NCBI GenBank assembly: GCA_964635325.1
Contig: CAZWOL010000012.1
Coordinates: 1 to 56,024 of the forward strand
Source: BOG-1112 sp964635325
GTDB taxonomy: Bacteria > Bdellovibrionota_B > Oligoflexia > Oligoflexales > Bog-1112
Direction of reading: 5' to 3'
DNA: 56,024 nt
Part shown: positions 26,505-34,413 of the stretch, piece after piece
How the letters are laid out: the number at the start of each line of letters is the position of its first letter
How positions within the stretch are numbered: position 1 is the stretch's first letter
Notes under the pieces: generated by a model
Databases searched by the model: none
What the model was told of the DNA's origin: nothing
What the model saw: only the letters and a program-made list of their open reading frames with translations
Translations under genes and position numbers: made by a program

Positions 26505-27385
26505 AGCATGAAGATTTCTTTGCAAAGATTCTCTCCTATTTTTCTGACCCTACTGTGCATGAACTTTGCTTGAACGGAACCCGTGCACTGCATCTTTTTA
26601 AGAACGATAGGACAGTGCAAAGCGACTTTTCTCCCTTTTCCATGCGTTCAGAACTCATTCGTAGCTGCCAAAGCTTTGCTCAGGCTCATGGGCAACGACT
26701 GGACCCGCTCAATCCTGCTGCAGGTGGCTACTGCGTTGACGGAGGCTTTCGCTGGCACTGTCTTATTGCTCCTGCTTGTGTGGATGGAGCTATTTTTAGC
26801 TTAAGAAGACATCGTTTTGCTGATCTTACACTTGAAGATTTTGCAATGCTCCCATCCCATCGTCAGCAGCTCGAAGATATTTTTTCAGATGCACACAATA
26901 ACATTCTCTTCTGTGGACCGACAGGTAGCGGGAAGACGACTCTACTCGCAAGTTTTCTAAAACACTACGCTTGGAATCAGCGAGTGATCATGATCGAAGA
27001 GGTGAGTGAGTTACCATGTCTGAGTCCTCATTGGTTGAGCTTGAGTGCAAAACCTAAGGACATCGAAGGCCGAGGAGAATTGCGCTTATCTTTTCTTATC
27101 GAAGAGAGTTTGCGCTTACGCCCAGATCGTCTTGTACTGGGAGAAATTCGAACGATCGATGCTCTTGTTTTTTTTGAAACTCTCATGTTTGGTCACCAAG
27201 GCTCCCTGGCAACCATTCATGCTGCGAATGCAGAAGAAGTCCGCAGTCGTATTAGTGCCCTACTTTGCTTACGAGGCTCATCGGCAAATGAATTTTGGTC
27301 GGCTTTAGGACGAGTCCCTAAACTTTGGTATGTTTTTCTAGAAAGAGGCAGTCCACCACGTGTGGTGGACATTGTCGCTCACTAG
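26501..27385 (+). CDS. CpaF/VirB11-like secretion ATPase
   Basis: A 294-residue hexameric-type ATPase of the type II/IV secretion superfamily. Walker A is GPTGSGKT (139-146), the arginine-rich Walker B block is RLRPDRLVLGEIR (205-217), and the His box is SLATIHAANAEE (235-246). The N-terminal domain is short, so the protein is VirB11-sized and smaller than typical CpaF. The ATG lies in the ATGA overlap with dprA. No pilus, secretin or TadB/C gene is present in the window, so it is either an orphan motor for pili encoded elsewhere or a DNA-uptake partner of DprA. Confidence 0.86.
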   Translation: MKHEDFFAKILSYFSDPTVHELCLNGTRALHLFKNDRTVQSDFSPFSMRSELIRSCQSFAQAHGQRLDPLNPAAGGYCVDGGFRWHCLIAPACVDGAIFSLRRHRFADLTLEDFAMLPSHRQQLEDIFSDAHNNILFCGPTGSGKTTLLASFLKHYAWNQRVIMIEEVSELPCLSPHWLSLSAKPKDIEGRGELRLSFLIEESLRLRPDRLVLGEIRTIDALVFFETLMFGHQGSLATIHAANAEEVRSRISALLCLRGSSANEFWSALGRVPKLWYVFLERGSPPRVVDIVAH

Positions 27386-27415
27386 AGTGAGCTGACGAAG
27401 CGGACGATCTAGCTT

Positions 27416-29326
27416 CTACTTCTTTTTCTTAGGTAGAAACAGCGACAAGAATTTTTTCAAGAGCCCACCGCTACCGCTGCTACGGTTAGCCTCTTTGAGT
27501 ACGATACGACGTTGCTCAATAGGACGAACTTGAGTTGGGGTATGGACTTTCTTCGGAGTCCGCGGTCTGATTTGTGGTCCTTTGGACATCGGAGCCGCTG
27601 ACTTACGAATTTCTGTGCGATCCCCATGATCATGACGCTCACCACGTTCAGCTCGTTGTGGTCGGGCTGCACGATCCGTACGCTCATGACGCTCAACACG
27701 TTCGATACGTGAAATACGTTCGCCACGTGGTTCAAAGCGCTCGCTACGCTCTGAACGATCAGGACGTTCGCTACGTTCGCGATCCATACGATCACCACGA
27801 TGCGGACGTTCCTCACGTTCAGGACGATCACCACGGCCACGGAATGGACGACGGTCACCATCTTGGTGACGATCGTGTCCGCCGCGATGTGGACGCTCAT
27901 CAAAGCGACTTGGGACGTATCCGATATTTTTTTCTAGGAATGGATTTCCTGACTTGTCGACAATCTGCAGGTACTCTTCCTTGGGCCAAACAGGCTTAGG
28001 AGCTTTTTGCCCGAGGAGGTCTTGGACGTGTTGGTAGTTTTCACCGTACTCATCACAAACGAGTGAGCAAACAAAACCAGGTCCATCTTTACCAACTTGC
28101 CCCATGCGATTGAGATAGGACTCACTATTATCAGCAAGGTCAAAATTATAAACGTGACTTAGTTCACCGAAATGGAAATCACGAGCTGCAAAATCTGTTG
28201 CTACAAAAATCTTAGCTTTTGAAGCCTCAGCATCTGTCGTAACAGCAGGAACTGCAGGTGCAGCATCACCACCGATTAGTTCAGCAGCATAACCGTTTTC
28301 CAACAGTTTATGATAAAGCCAAGCAGCACTCAGTTTGGAGTTTGCAAAAACCAAAGCACTCTTAGGCTCGTGATCACGGAGCAATCCAAGAAGCACTTTG
28401 AATTTGGTTGGTGTTTCACAAAGATATGCTGAATGCGTTACAGATGGAATCGTTGCACGCTCACGTTCCAGAGAAACGTACTCTGGAGAGGTCAAATAAC
28501 CTTGAGCAAGTTCACGAACACGTTTGGACACTGCTGATGAAAATAAAACTTTTTGTGCATCATTCAAACGTCCAAGAACAAATTCCAAGTCGGATTTTGC
28601 TCCACTATCGAGGAGACCTTCGACATCTCGGCAAATACACAAAGAGACTTTGTCAAATGCTACATGTTTCTTCAAAAACCCTGTTTTCAGGCTGCCAGCA
28701 CTTGCAAAAATGATATCTGCCTTAGTCAGCTTCTCTTGAACAAACTCTGAACTGATTTCTTCAGGATCAACAAGGGTGGCAGCTACTAAAGAAAGGTTGG
28801 AGAAAAGACGGTTAAAATCTTGGCAAGACTTATCCGCTGCATGAGTTGTCGAGAAAACTACGATCGCTTGTGGTGTCGGAGCTTCTGTGGCATCGCCTGC
28901 TTCAGTAGTAGCCTGAACACGATGTGCCAATGTAAGAAAACTAATCGCAGATGTTTTTGCAGATGCGTGGATCACAACATCTTTGCCAGAAAGCGTCAGA
29001 GGCAAACAGAGACCATCAAGTGCACGCGGTGTTTTCCAATGTGCATCTTGAATAGCCTCTAAAACTGCGCGACTCAATCCGGCGTGAGCAAAATCGAGAA
29101 GAGGGCTTGGTATAGGCTTATTGCTTTTTTCAGCATCTTGAACTGGTACTGATTCGGAAAGTGGAGCGCTCTCAGCAGTAACTTCGCTCGTCGGCTCACT
29201 TTCGCTTGGAGAGGGTACGGCAACGTCGTCAGCTGGACTGTCTACAGAATGGGCTTTGGATTCAATAGGCTGCATGTCATTTGTGTCATCAGTTTCTGAT
29301 GTCATTGGAGAAAATTCCTTGGTCAT
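27416..29326 (-). CDS. Catalytically degenerate DEAD-box-like protein with Arg-rich tail
   Basis: A 636-residue protein laid out like a DEAD-box RNA helicase, but every ATPase/helicase motif is changed. Motif I reads ASAKTSA (121-127) with no GKT. Motif II is RDVE (233-236) in place of DEAD, motif III is SAV, and motif VI is NRMGQVGKDG (406-415) without its two Arg fingers. Only the fold-level landmarks remain, such as SGKDVVIHA, ALVFANSK, VATDFAARD and SHVYNFDL. An acidic Ser/Pro/Glu N-terminal region (1-70) and a 100-residue Arg/Glu/Asp/His-repeat tail (473-575), then a Lys end, flank the core. I infer a non-hydrolysing RNA-binding scaffold. A structured inverted repeat precedes it. Confidence 0.88.
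   Translation of the reverse strand: MTKEFSPMTSETDDTNDMQPIESKAHSVDSPADDVAVPSPSESEPTSEVTAESAPLSESVPVQDAEKSNKPIPSPLLDFAHAGLSRAVLEAIQDAHWKTPRALDGLCLPLTLSGKDVVIHASAKTSAISFLTLAHRVQATTEAGDATEAPTPQAIVVFSTTHAADKSCQDFNRLFSNLSLVAATLVDPEEISSEFVQEKLTKADIIFASAGSLKTGFLKKHVAFDKVSLCICRDVEGLLDSGAKSDLEFVLGRLNDAQKVLFSSAVSKRVRELAQGYLTSPEYVSLERERATIPSVTHSAYLCETPTKFKVLLGLLRDHEPKSALVFANSKLSAAWLYHKLLENGYAAELIGGDAAPAVPAVTTDAEASKAKIFVATDFAARDFHFGELSHVYNFDLADNSESYLNRMGQVGKDGPGFVCSLVCDEYGENYQHVQDLLGQKAPKPVWPKEEYLQIVDKSGNPFLEKNIGYVPSRFDERPHRGGHDRHQDGDRRPFRGRGDRPEREERPHRGDRMDRERSERPDRSERSERFEPRGERISRIERVERHERTDRAARPQRAERGERHDHGDRTEIRKSAAPMSKGPQIRPRTPKKVHTPTQVRPIEQRRIVLKEANRSSGSGGLLKKFLSLFLPKKKK
27600..27890 (-). repeat. 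Degenerate coding repeat for the Arg-rich tail
   Basis: A run of near-repeats built on CGTTC/GAACG, CGATC and CGCTC words encodes the RSER/RPER/RGDR-type tail of the DEAD-box-like protein. The periodicity is 6-12 nt and irregular. It is coding sequence on the minus strand and leaves a long spurious open frame on the plus strand. Confidence 0.7.
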
Positions 29327-29355
29327 TGTTCTCTCTTCTTAATACGGCACGAACG

Positions 29356-29429
29356 GTCCCTTTAGCGAAATGGACTTTGGCGAAAAATTCGGATTTTGGA
29401 AGCTTAGCTTCCAAGTTCGCTAGAGGGAC
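29356..29429. repeat. Nested inverted repeat upstream of the DEAD-box-like gene
   Basis: Outer arms GTCCCTTTAGCGAA (29356-29369) and TTCGCTAGAGGGAC (29416-29429) pair over 14 bp with one G-U. Inside sits a perfect 8-bp hairpin, TTGGAAGC-TTA-GCTTCCAA (29396-29414), and a small CGAA-AAA-TTCG stem. On the minus strand this falls about 30-100 nt before the start of the DEAD-box-like gene, that is in its likely leader. It could be a folded 5' UTR element or a protein-binding dyad shared with the divergent gene at 29531. The rest of the 204-bp gap shows nothing convincing. Confidence 0.6.
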
Positions 29430-29530
29430 TCACGGGTTCCAGTGCTTCGGGATTATTAACCCTTAATGATTCTTAGAAATTTACCGATGTCATTATTGAT
29501 ATAACACTTTTTGCAGGGAAGGTGAAACAA

Positions 29531-29959
29531 ATGGGCTCGGAAACAAGCACTCTTGCAACGGAGACCACGGATGCGCAGGATAAAAATGCACAAAGTGTTC
29601 AAAATGACGCCGAAAAATCAATTAGTACAGGTTCCGAAGAAAAGGTCAATAACAGAGATACTTCGCCCAAAACTAACAAAAACCGGCCTAAGCGCGTGTG
29701 GGTCGACTATGTGCCAGAAGACTCCTACAAGATCCCCAAAGGTCTGCAGGGGCGGGTTTTTTATCGCATGGAACAGCTCGACGACTGGCTAAAATACAAA
29801 GAGAAACTGCGCCTTAGCACCATTTTCAAGGGCTTCCATAAAGGACATGGTTCCGCATACATCAGCAATTGGGTCAAAGACTCAAACGCTCTCTTCAAAG
29901 CACTGACCCGCCTTCGCAGACGCAAAGCAGAGCTATCCAGCCAAGACAAGACAAAGTAA
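29531..29959 (+). CDS. Small acidic-tailed, basic-ended protein of unknown function
   Basis: A 142-residue product. GGGAAGG lies about 8 nt before the ATG at 29531, preferred over a GTG at 29522. The first ~45 residues are polar and low complexity (Thr/Ser/Glu/Asn). The remainder is compact and basic, with WVDYVPEDSYKIPKG, MEQLDDWLKYKEKLR, IFKGFHKGHGSAYISNWV and a final ALTRLRRRKAEL helix. No family recognised. It is divergent from the DEAD-box-like gene across the nested inverted repeat, and the basic C-terminus would suit nucleic-acid binding, which is only a guess. Confidence 0.65.
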   Translation: MGSETSTLATETTDAQDKNAQSVQNDAEKSISTGSEEKVNNRDTSPKTNKNRPKRVWVDYVPEDSYKIPKGLQGRVFYRMEQLDDWLKYKEKLRLSTIFKGFHKGHGSAYISNWVKDSNALFKALTRLRRRKAELSSQDKTK

Positions 29960-30051
29960 GGTTAGGCTCGCATTTTGCTTGAGCGGCATAGTATGCTAAG
30001 GCTTTATCGGTAATTATCTAAAATCTACCTATCATTGAAGGTTTGACACGC

Positions 30052-30864
30052 ATGGTTTGTAAAAATCGGCTTTTCCTCTTAAGCATTTTGGTCGCTCTCC
30101 TAAGCGCATGTATGCATGATGAGTTGCGCAAAGATCTATTCAATGTCAACACGCGGGTGCTTGCCTTAGAAAGTGAACTACACGATAAGCAGCAAACGAA
30201 CAGCAGGCAGAACATCTCGACATCAAGCCGGCTAAACCAAATGCAAGAGGATCTGCAAAAGATTCGCGGCGATATAGATAAGCTAAATGTTGGAGTTCGC
30301 ACTGGAGAGTTACCGGGACAAGGTGATCAAGAGCCTTCCTTGGCAAAGCAGATGGCGGAATTGAAAGAACTTGTCAAAGATTACAATCCCGAAAAAAACG
30401 CAGCGCTTGAAGAAAAAGTCGACGCACTCGAAAAAACCCAGATCGAAATACTCTCTCTCCTTGAAAAGCTCGATAAAAAAAAAGGGGACAATAAAAAGAC
30501 CAAACTAACGAGTAAGACTATTGAGCACGCTTTCCATGCGAAACATTTCAAGGAAATTGTCGAAGATGCACCTCATATCCTAGCATCCAAGGGGCTAAAG
30601 CATTCCGAAAGCATTCGCTACTATTATTCGGAAAGCCTCTTTAGAACAGGAAGCATCCAGGAAGCTGCAATTTCCTTCAGTGAGCTTCTAAAAAAGGACC
30701 ATTTAGGAGATCTCGAACCCAAGGCTCGCCTGCGTATGGGGGATTGCTTTCGAAGTCTTGGAGACAAAAAAACCGCTTTATCGTATTACAAGTTGCTGAT
30801 CGACAAATTTCCGGAATCGAAAGAAAGTGAGCTTGCGAAAAAGCATATCAAGAAACTGCATTAG
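30052..30864 (+). CDS. Coiled-coil/TPR lipoprotein, second CpoB-like protein
   Basis: A 270-residue lipoprotein from the ATG at 30052 (GAAGG about 10 nt upstream). The signal sequence ends in LLSAC. Two coiled-coil stretches (about 27-85 and 105-145) precede a C-terminal TPR pair with YYYSESLFRTGSIQEA and RMGDCFRSLGDKKTALSYY. The plan repeats that of the protein encoded at 23799-24533, so the window holds two paralogue-like envelope proteins. It lies 94 bp upstream of tsaD on the same strand. The specific partner is unknown. Confidence 0.75.
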   Translation: MVCKNRLFLLSILVALLSACMHDELRKDLFNVNTRVLALESELHDKQQTNSRQNISTSSRLNQMQEDLQKIRGDIDKLNVGVRTGELPGQGDQEPSLAKQMAELKELVKDYNPEKNAALEEKVDALEKTQIEILSLLEKLDKKKGDNKKTKLTSKTIEHAFHAKHFKEIVEDAPHILASKGLKHSESIRYYYSESLFRTGSIQEAAISFSELLKKDHLGDLEPKARLRMGDCFRSLGDKKTALSYYKLLIDKFPESKESELAKKHIKKLH

Positions 30865-30958
30865 TTTGGTAAATCGGCCAACGTTTCTGCAGTAGTCGAC
30901 CAGCCAACCTAAGGACCTATCCAATAACTAGATAGACACGAGTTTTTTAGAGTAAGCT

Positions 30959-31990
30959 ATGATTGTATTAGGCATCGAATCCAGTTGCGACGAAACCGCA
31001 TTTGCCATCATCAAAGATGGACGTAAAGTTTTAAGTTCAAAAATCTCCTCTCAGTCTGAGCAACATGCTCTATACGGAGGTGTCATACCAGAGATTGCTG
31101 CCCGTGAGCATCTGCGAGCACTGGTTCCTCTCTTTGAGCAGACCCTGAACGAAGCCAATATCTCCCCAGAGAACATCGACCTCATTGGTATTACTCAGGG
31201 TCCTGGTCTAATAGGCGCCTTGCTTGTGGGTGTATCCTTTGCCAAAGGCTTAGCAAGATCACTAGGCAAGCCTTTAGTCCCCGTCAACCACGTCCATGCC
31301 CATGTGCATGGAGCTTTGTTGGGACTAAAAGATGACGATACTGTCTTTCCTTGTCTAGCTTTGGTCATCTCAGGCGGGCATACCAATCTTTACTTCATGA
31401 AAAATGCGATCGACTTTCAATTACTAGCATCCTCCATTGATGACGCCTGCGGGGAGAGTTTTGACAAGGTCGCTAAGCTTCTTGGTCTTGGCTATCCTGG
31501 AGGGCCTGCTGTTGAAAAACTTGCTCGCAGTGGCAATGCTGACCAAGTTGCCATGCCACGGATGCTGGACCAAAGAGAACGCATGGCATTCAGCTACTCT
31601 GGACTTAAGACACATGTTCGCAACCTACTTGCAAAAGAGAACGACAAACTTACTCAACAACGCACTTACGACATCTGTGCAGCTTTTCAGCGAGAAGCCT
31701 TCGATCAAATTTTACGTAAGTTACAAAATGCACTCACCCTTTTCCCACAAACTCAATCCATATTGGTTTCAGGTGGAGTTGCTGCCAATGCTTATTTCCG
31801 CGAGCTGCTAACCACTCAAACAAAGCTCGTCTGTCATTTCCCACATTTGAAGTATTGCTCTGATAACGCTGCCATGATTGCTGCTCTCGCTTGGTATCAG
31901 TATCAAGGCAGCTCACATCGGGATGAATTTAACAATTTAGGGTGGGAAGCATACTCCCGTTACGAAGAGGCACCTCTCCAACATGCGTGA
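30959..31990 (+). CDS. tsaD: tRNA N6-threonylcarbamoyladenosine synthase subunit
   Basis: TsaD (Kae1/Gcp) transfers threonylcarbamoyl to A37 of ANN-decoding tRNAs with TsaB, TsaE and TsaC. The 343-residue ASKHA-fold protein starts MIVLGIESSCDETA. It has metal-binding histidines in VNHVHAHVHGAL, a phosphate-binding VISGGHTNLY loop, GYPGGPAVEK and VSGGVAANAYFR. Length is normal. It overlaps rsmA by 8 bp; tsaD-rsmA pairing is common in delta-proteobacterial relatives. Confidence 0.97.
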   Translation: MIVLGIESSCDETAFAIIKDGRKVLSSKISSQSEQHALYGGVIPEIAAREHLRALVPLFEQTLNEANISPENIDLIGITQGPGLIGALLVGVSFAKGLARSLGKPLVPVNHVHAHVHGALLGLKDDDTVFPCLALVISGGHTNLYFMKNAIDFQLLASSIDDACGESFDKVAKLLGLGYPGGPAVEKLARSGNADQVAMPRMLDQRERMAFSYSGLKTHVRNLLAKENDKLTQQRTYDICAAFQREAFDQILRKLQNALTLFPQTQSILVSGGVAANAYFRELLTTQTKLVCHFPHLKYCSDNAAMIAALAWYQYQGSSHRDEFNNLGWEAYSRYEEAPLQHA

Positions 31991-32795
31991 ACCAAAACAA
32001 AATTCTAAACTATCCCAAGTCTTTCTGCATACATCTTGGCCCTGCGATACACTTGCTGATGTATTGGTTGAGAACAGCGTTGGAGCCGTCATTGAAATTG
32101 GCCCAGGTAAGGGCATTCTCACGGAATCTCTTCTCAAACGAGACCTACATGTAACCTGCGTAGAACGTGACGCACGTTTTGTCACATACTTGCAAAAACG
32201 CTTTGAAACTGAGATTTCCGAAGGCAAGCTCTTGATCATTCACCAAGATGCTCTTCATTTTGATTGGGCGCATTGGCGTGAGCTCAATCGACAAAGGGGA
32301 CGACTAGGCATATGTGGTAATATCCCCTATCATATCTCTTCACCATTACTCGAACAGATCTTACCCCAACTTGGTGAAATTCAGGTCGCTGTGCTTCTTG
32401 TACAGCTTGAATTTGCAGAGCGACTAGCCTCAGCACCAGGTGTAAAAAGCTACGGCAGCTTAAGTGTCTTTGCACAGCTTCGAGCTACAATGACCTTGGT
32501 TTCAAAAGTTGACCGTTCCTGCTTTACTCCTGTTCCCAAAGTCGATAGTGCGATTATTGCGATGTCCCCTCGTGCGCAAAAAGAGAATGCAGAACTACTT
32601 AAAAAAGTGGAAAAACTAACCAAACGAGCTTTCTCACAACGTCGCAAGAAGTTAAGCAATGCGTTGAGTGCTTTTTTGGAAACGGTCGATACCGAAAAAG
32701 TTCGCATAGACTTGAATCGTCGTCCAGACACCCTCAAACCTGAAGAGTATCTGGAGCTGGCCCAGGATTTCCCGGACAATCCATTTTTCCAATAA
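31983..32795 (+). CDS. rsmA: 16S rRNA dimethyladenosine transferase
   Basis: RsmA (KsgA) dimethylates A1518 and A1519 of 16S rRNA. The 270-residue SAM methyltransferase has motif I IEIGPGKGILTE, VERDARFV for the SAM ribose, and the catalytic GNIPYHISSP (the NLPY motif with Ile). A C-terminal helical domain has the FTPVPKVDSAI and SQRRKKLSNAL signatures. The start lies within the end of tsaD. Confidence 0.97.
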   Translation: MREPKQNSKLSQVFLHTSWPCDTLADVLVENSVGAVIEIGPGKGILTESLLKRDLHVTCVERDARFVTYLQKRFETEISEGKLLIIHQDALHFDWAHWRELNRQRGRLGICGNIPYHISSPLLEQILPQLGEIQVAVLLVQLEFAERLASAPGVKSYGSLSVFAQLRATMTLVSKVDRSCFTPVPKVDSAIIAMSPRAQKENAELLKKVEKLTKRAFSQRRKKLSNALSAFLETVDTEKVRIDLNRRPDTLKPEEYLELAQDFPDNPFFQ

Positions 32796-32894
32796 CCGTA
32801 TAAAATCACAATAAATCTTCGAATAAATTCAACTTCTACCCAAAGCATCCGATACATCCTTTGGCCTCTCTTTGTAAGGCTAAAGGAGTTTGCA

Positions 32895-33227
32895 ATGAAG
32901 ATTATGCAAATCATTCTTGGAGTTTGGTTGTTGTTCTTTAAGAGCTCGGCCCTAGCATCGAACTCAAGCTTCTGCATCCAGAGCAAACAGGGACTAAACT
33001 GCAACTACAGAACACAAGAAGCTTGCGACGCCGATGCCAAAGACAAAGAATTTTGCGTGCCCAACCCTCGCGAAGATTCTACCCATTCAGAATTACAAGA
33101 GCCTCAAGCTATGTCCCCTTACTGTAAGGGAACATTTGTGGGGAAAGTATGTCTGCAATTCCCTCAAGAGCCTTGTAATGAGGAAGAGAGACGCATCGAT
33201 CAGGACCTTCGTTGCGAACCTAACTAG
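32895..33227 (+). CDS. Small exported cysteine-rich protein
   Basis: A 110-residue protein with AAAGGAG about 8 nt before the ATG and a signal peptide ending near SSALAS. The mature region has eight cysteines over about 80 residues, each separated by 7-23 residues with no CxxC, consistent with four disulfides in the periplasm or outside the cell. No family recognised. Its stop overlaps the convergent iminopeptidase gene by 8 bp. Confidence 0.7.
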   Translation: MKIMQIILGVWLLFFKSSALASNSSFCIQSKQGLNCNYRTQEACDADAKDKEFCVPNPREDSTHSELQEPQAMSPYCKGTFVGKVCLQFPQEPCNEEERRIDQDLRCEPN

Positions 33228-34167
33228 CGGTTATTTGCTCTGTCGCCTCGACCAGAGCGGAAGTAATCCCTCGCTCACCTGCAGCATGACCCGCATCCGG
33301 AATATAGATTAGCTTGGATTTTGGCCAAGCTTTGTGCAATTGCCATGCGTTGTCAGCTGGACAAACCACATCATAGCGACCGTGAATAATAACACCTGGG
33401 ATGTCTCGTATCTTATCGACGTTATCTAAAATCCAGTTATCGTGAGTGAAGAACCCTTTGTTCACAAAGTAATGGCATTCGATACGCGCAAAAGCTTTGG
33501 CAAACATCGATGCTTCAAAGCGTTTTTTAGCTTGAGTGTCTGGAATGAGACGAGAGGTGCTTCCCTCCCAAATACTCCACGCCTGCGCAGCCTCCATCAT
33601 AAGCTCTGGATCATCACCAAAGAGTCTTTTTGCATAGGCACCCACAAGATCATGTCGTTCTTCGGGTGGGATAGGTGCTAGGTATTTTTCCCATGCTTCT
33701 GGAAAAATCTCACTGGTTCCATGTTGATAGAACCAATCGATTTCTTTTTTGCGTAAAAGAAAGATTCCTCGAACAATAAGACTAGAGACCTTCTGCGGAT
33801 GACTGATTGCATAGACCAAAGCCAAGGTGCTGCCCCAGGAACCTCCAAAGACGTGCCATTTCTCGATACCGATATGCGTCCGTATTTTTTCGATATCTGC
33901 GACGAGGTCCCATGTGGTGTTTTCTTCTAGGCAAGCATGGGGTGTACTTTTACCAGATCCACGTTGGTCAAAAAGGATGATATGGAATTTTTCGGGGTCG
34001 AAGAATCGTCGGTAATCTGGCTCAGTCCCACCGCCTGGACCACCATGAAGAAAAAGAATGGGTATCCCTTTTGGATTGCCCACCTGCTCTACATATAGAG
34101 TATGCAAGGAAGATACGGGGAACATAAATGAATGAAAAGGTTCGATAACTGGATAAAGTGTGCGCAT
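33220..34167 (-). CDS. pip: Proline iminopeptidase
   Basis: A 315-residue alpha/beta-hydrolase of peptidase family S33 that removes N-terminal proline from peptides. Landmarks are the oxyanion HGGPGGG, DQRGSGKS, the nucleophile elbow GGSWGS, the acidic residue in IHGRYDVVCP and the catalytic His in DAGHAAGE. The ATG at 34167 has AAAGG 9 nt upstream, so I prefer it over the ATG three codons earlier. It is monocistronic. Confidence 0.95.
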   Translation of the reverse strand: MRTLYPVIEPFHSFMFPVSSLHTLYVEQVGNPKGIPILFLHGGPGGGTEPDYRRFFDPEKFHIILFDQRGSGKSTPHACLEENTTWDLVADIEKIRTHIGIEKWHVFGGSWGSTLALVYAISHPQKVSSLIVRGIFLLRKKEIDWFYQHGTSEIFPEAWEKYLAPIPPEERHDLVGAYAKRLFGDDPELMMEAAQAWSIWEGSTSRLIPDTQAKKRFEASMFAKAFARIECHYFVNKGFFTHDNWILDNVDKIRDIPGVIIHGRYDVVCPADNAWQLHKAWPKSKLIYIPDAGHAAGERGITSALVEATEQITAS

Positions 34168-34413
34168 GTTATGCATCCTTTCGGAGTTCGCAATTAACGA
34201 CAGCGAAATCTAGCAGTCCTTCCGACTACGAAGCTAGGCAAAACTTGCTCGAATTGTTTTGGCTGCTACGTTCCTTTATCATTGAAATAGGTTGGAACTA
34301 GAAACGTATAAGTAAGCCCCTCAAGGTATATTTGCTGTTCTTCTCAATATCACGTATGTTCGGTTCTAAGAACTCTCGACATCAGAGAGACCAACTGCTA
34401 ATCGGAAAAAACA

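Noticed and set aside
27600..27890. CRISPR-like periodic repeats.
   Set aside because: Repeats are short, irregular and in frame with the Arg-rich protein tail; no spacer structure and no cas genes.
27574..27999. A 141-codon open frame on the plus strand rich in His/Asp/Val.
   Set aside because: It is the mirror of the Arg-rich repeat in the DEAD-box-like gene; repetitive coding DNA commonly leaves such frames open, and it has no ribosome site.
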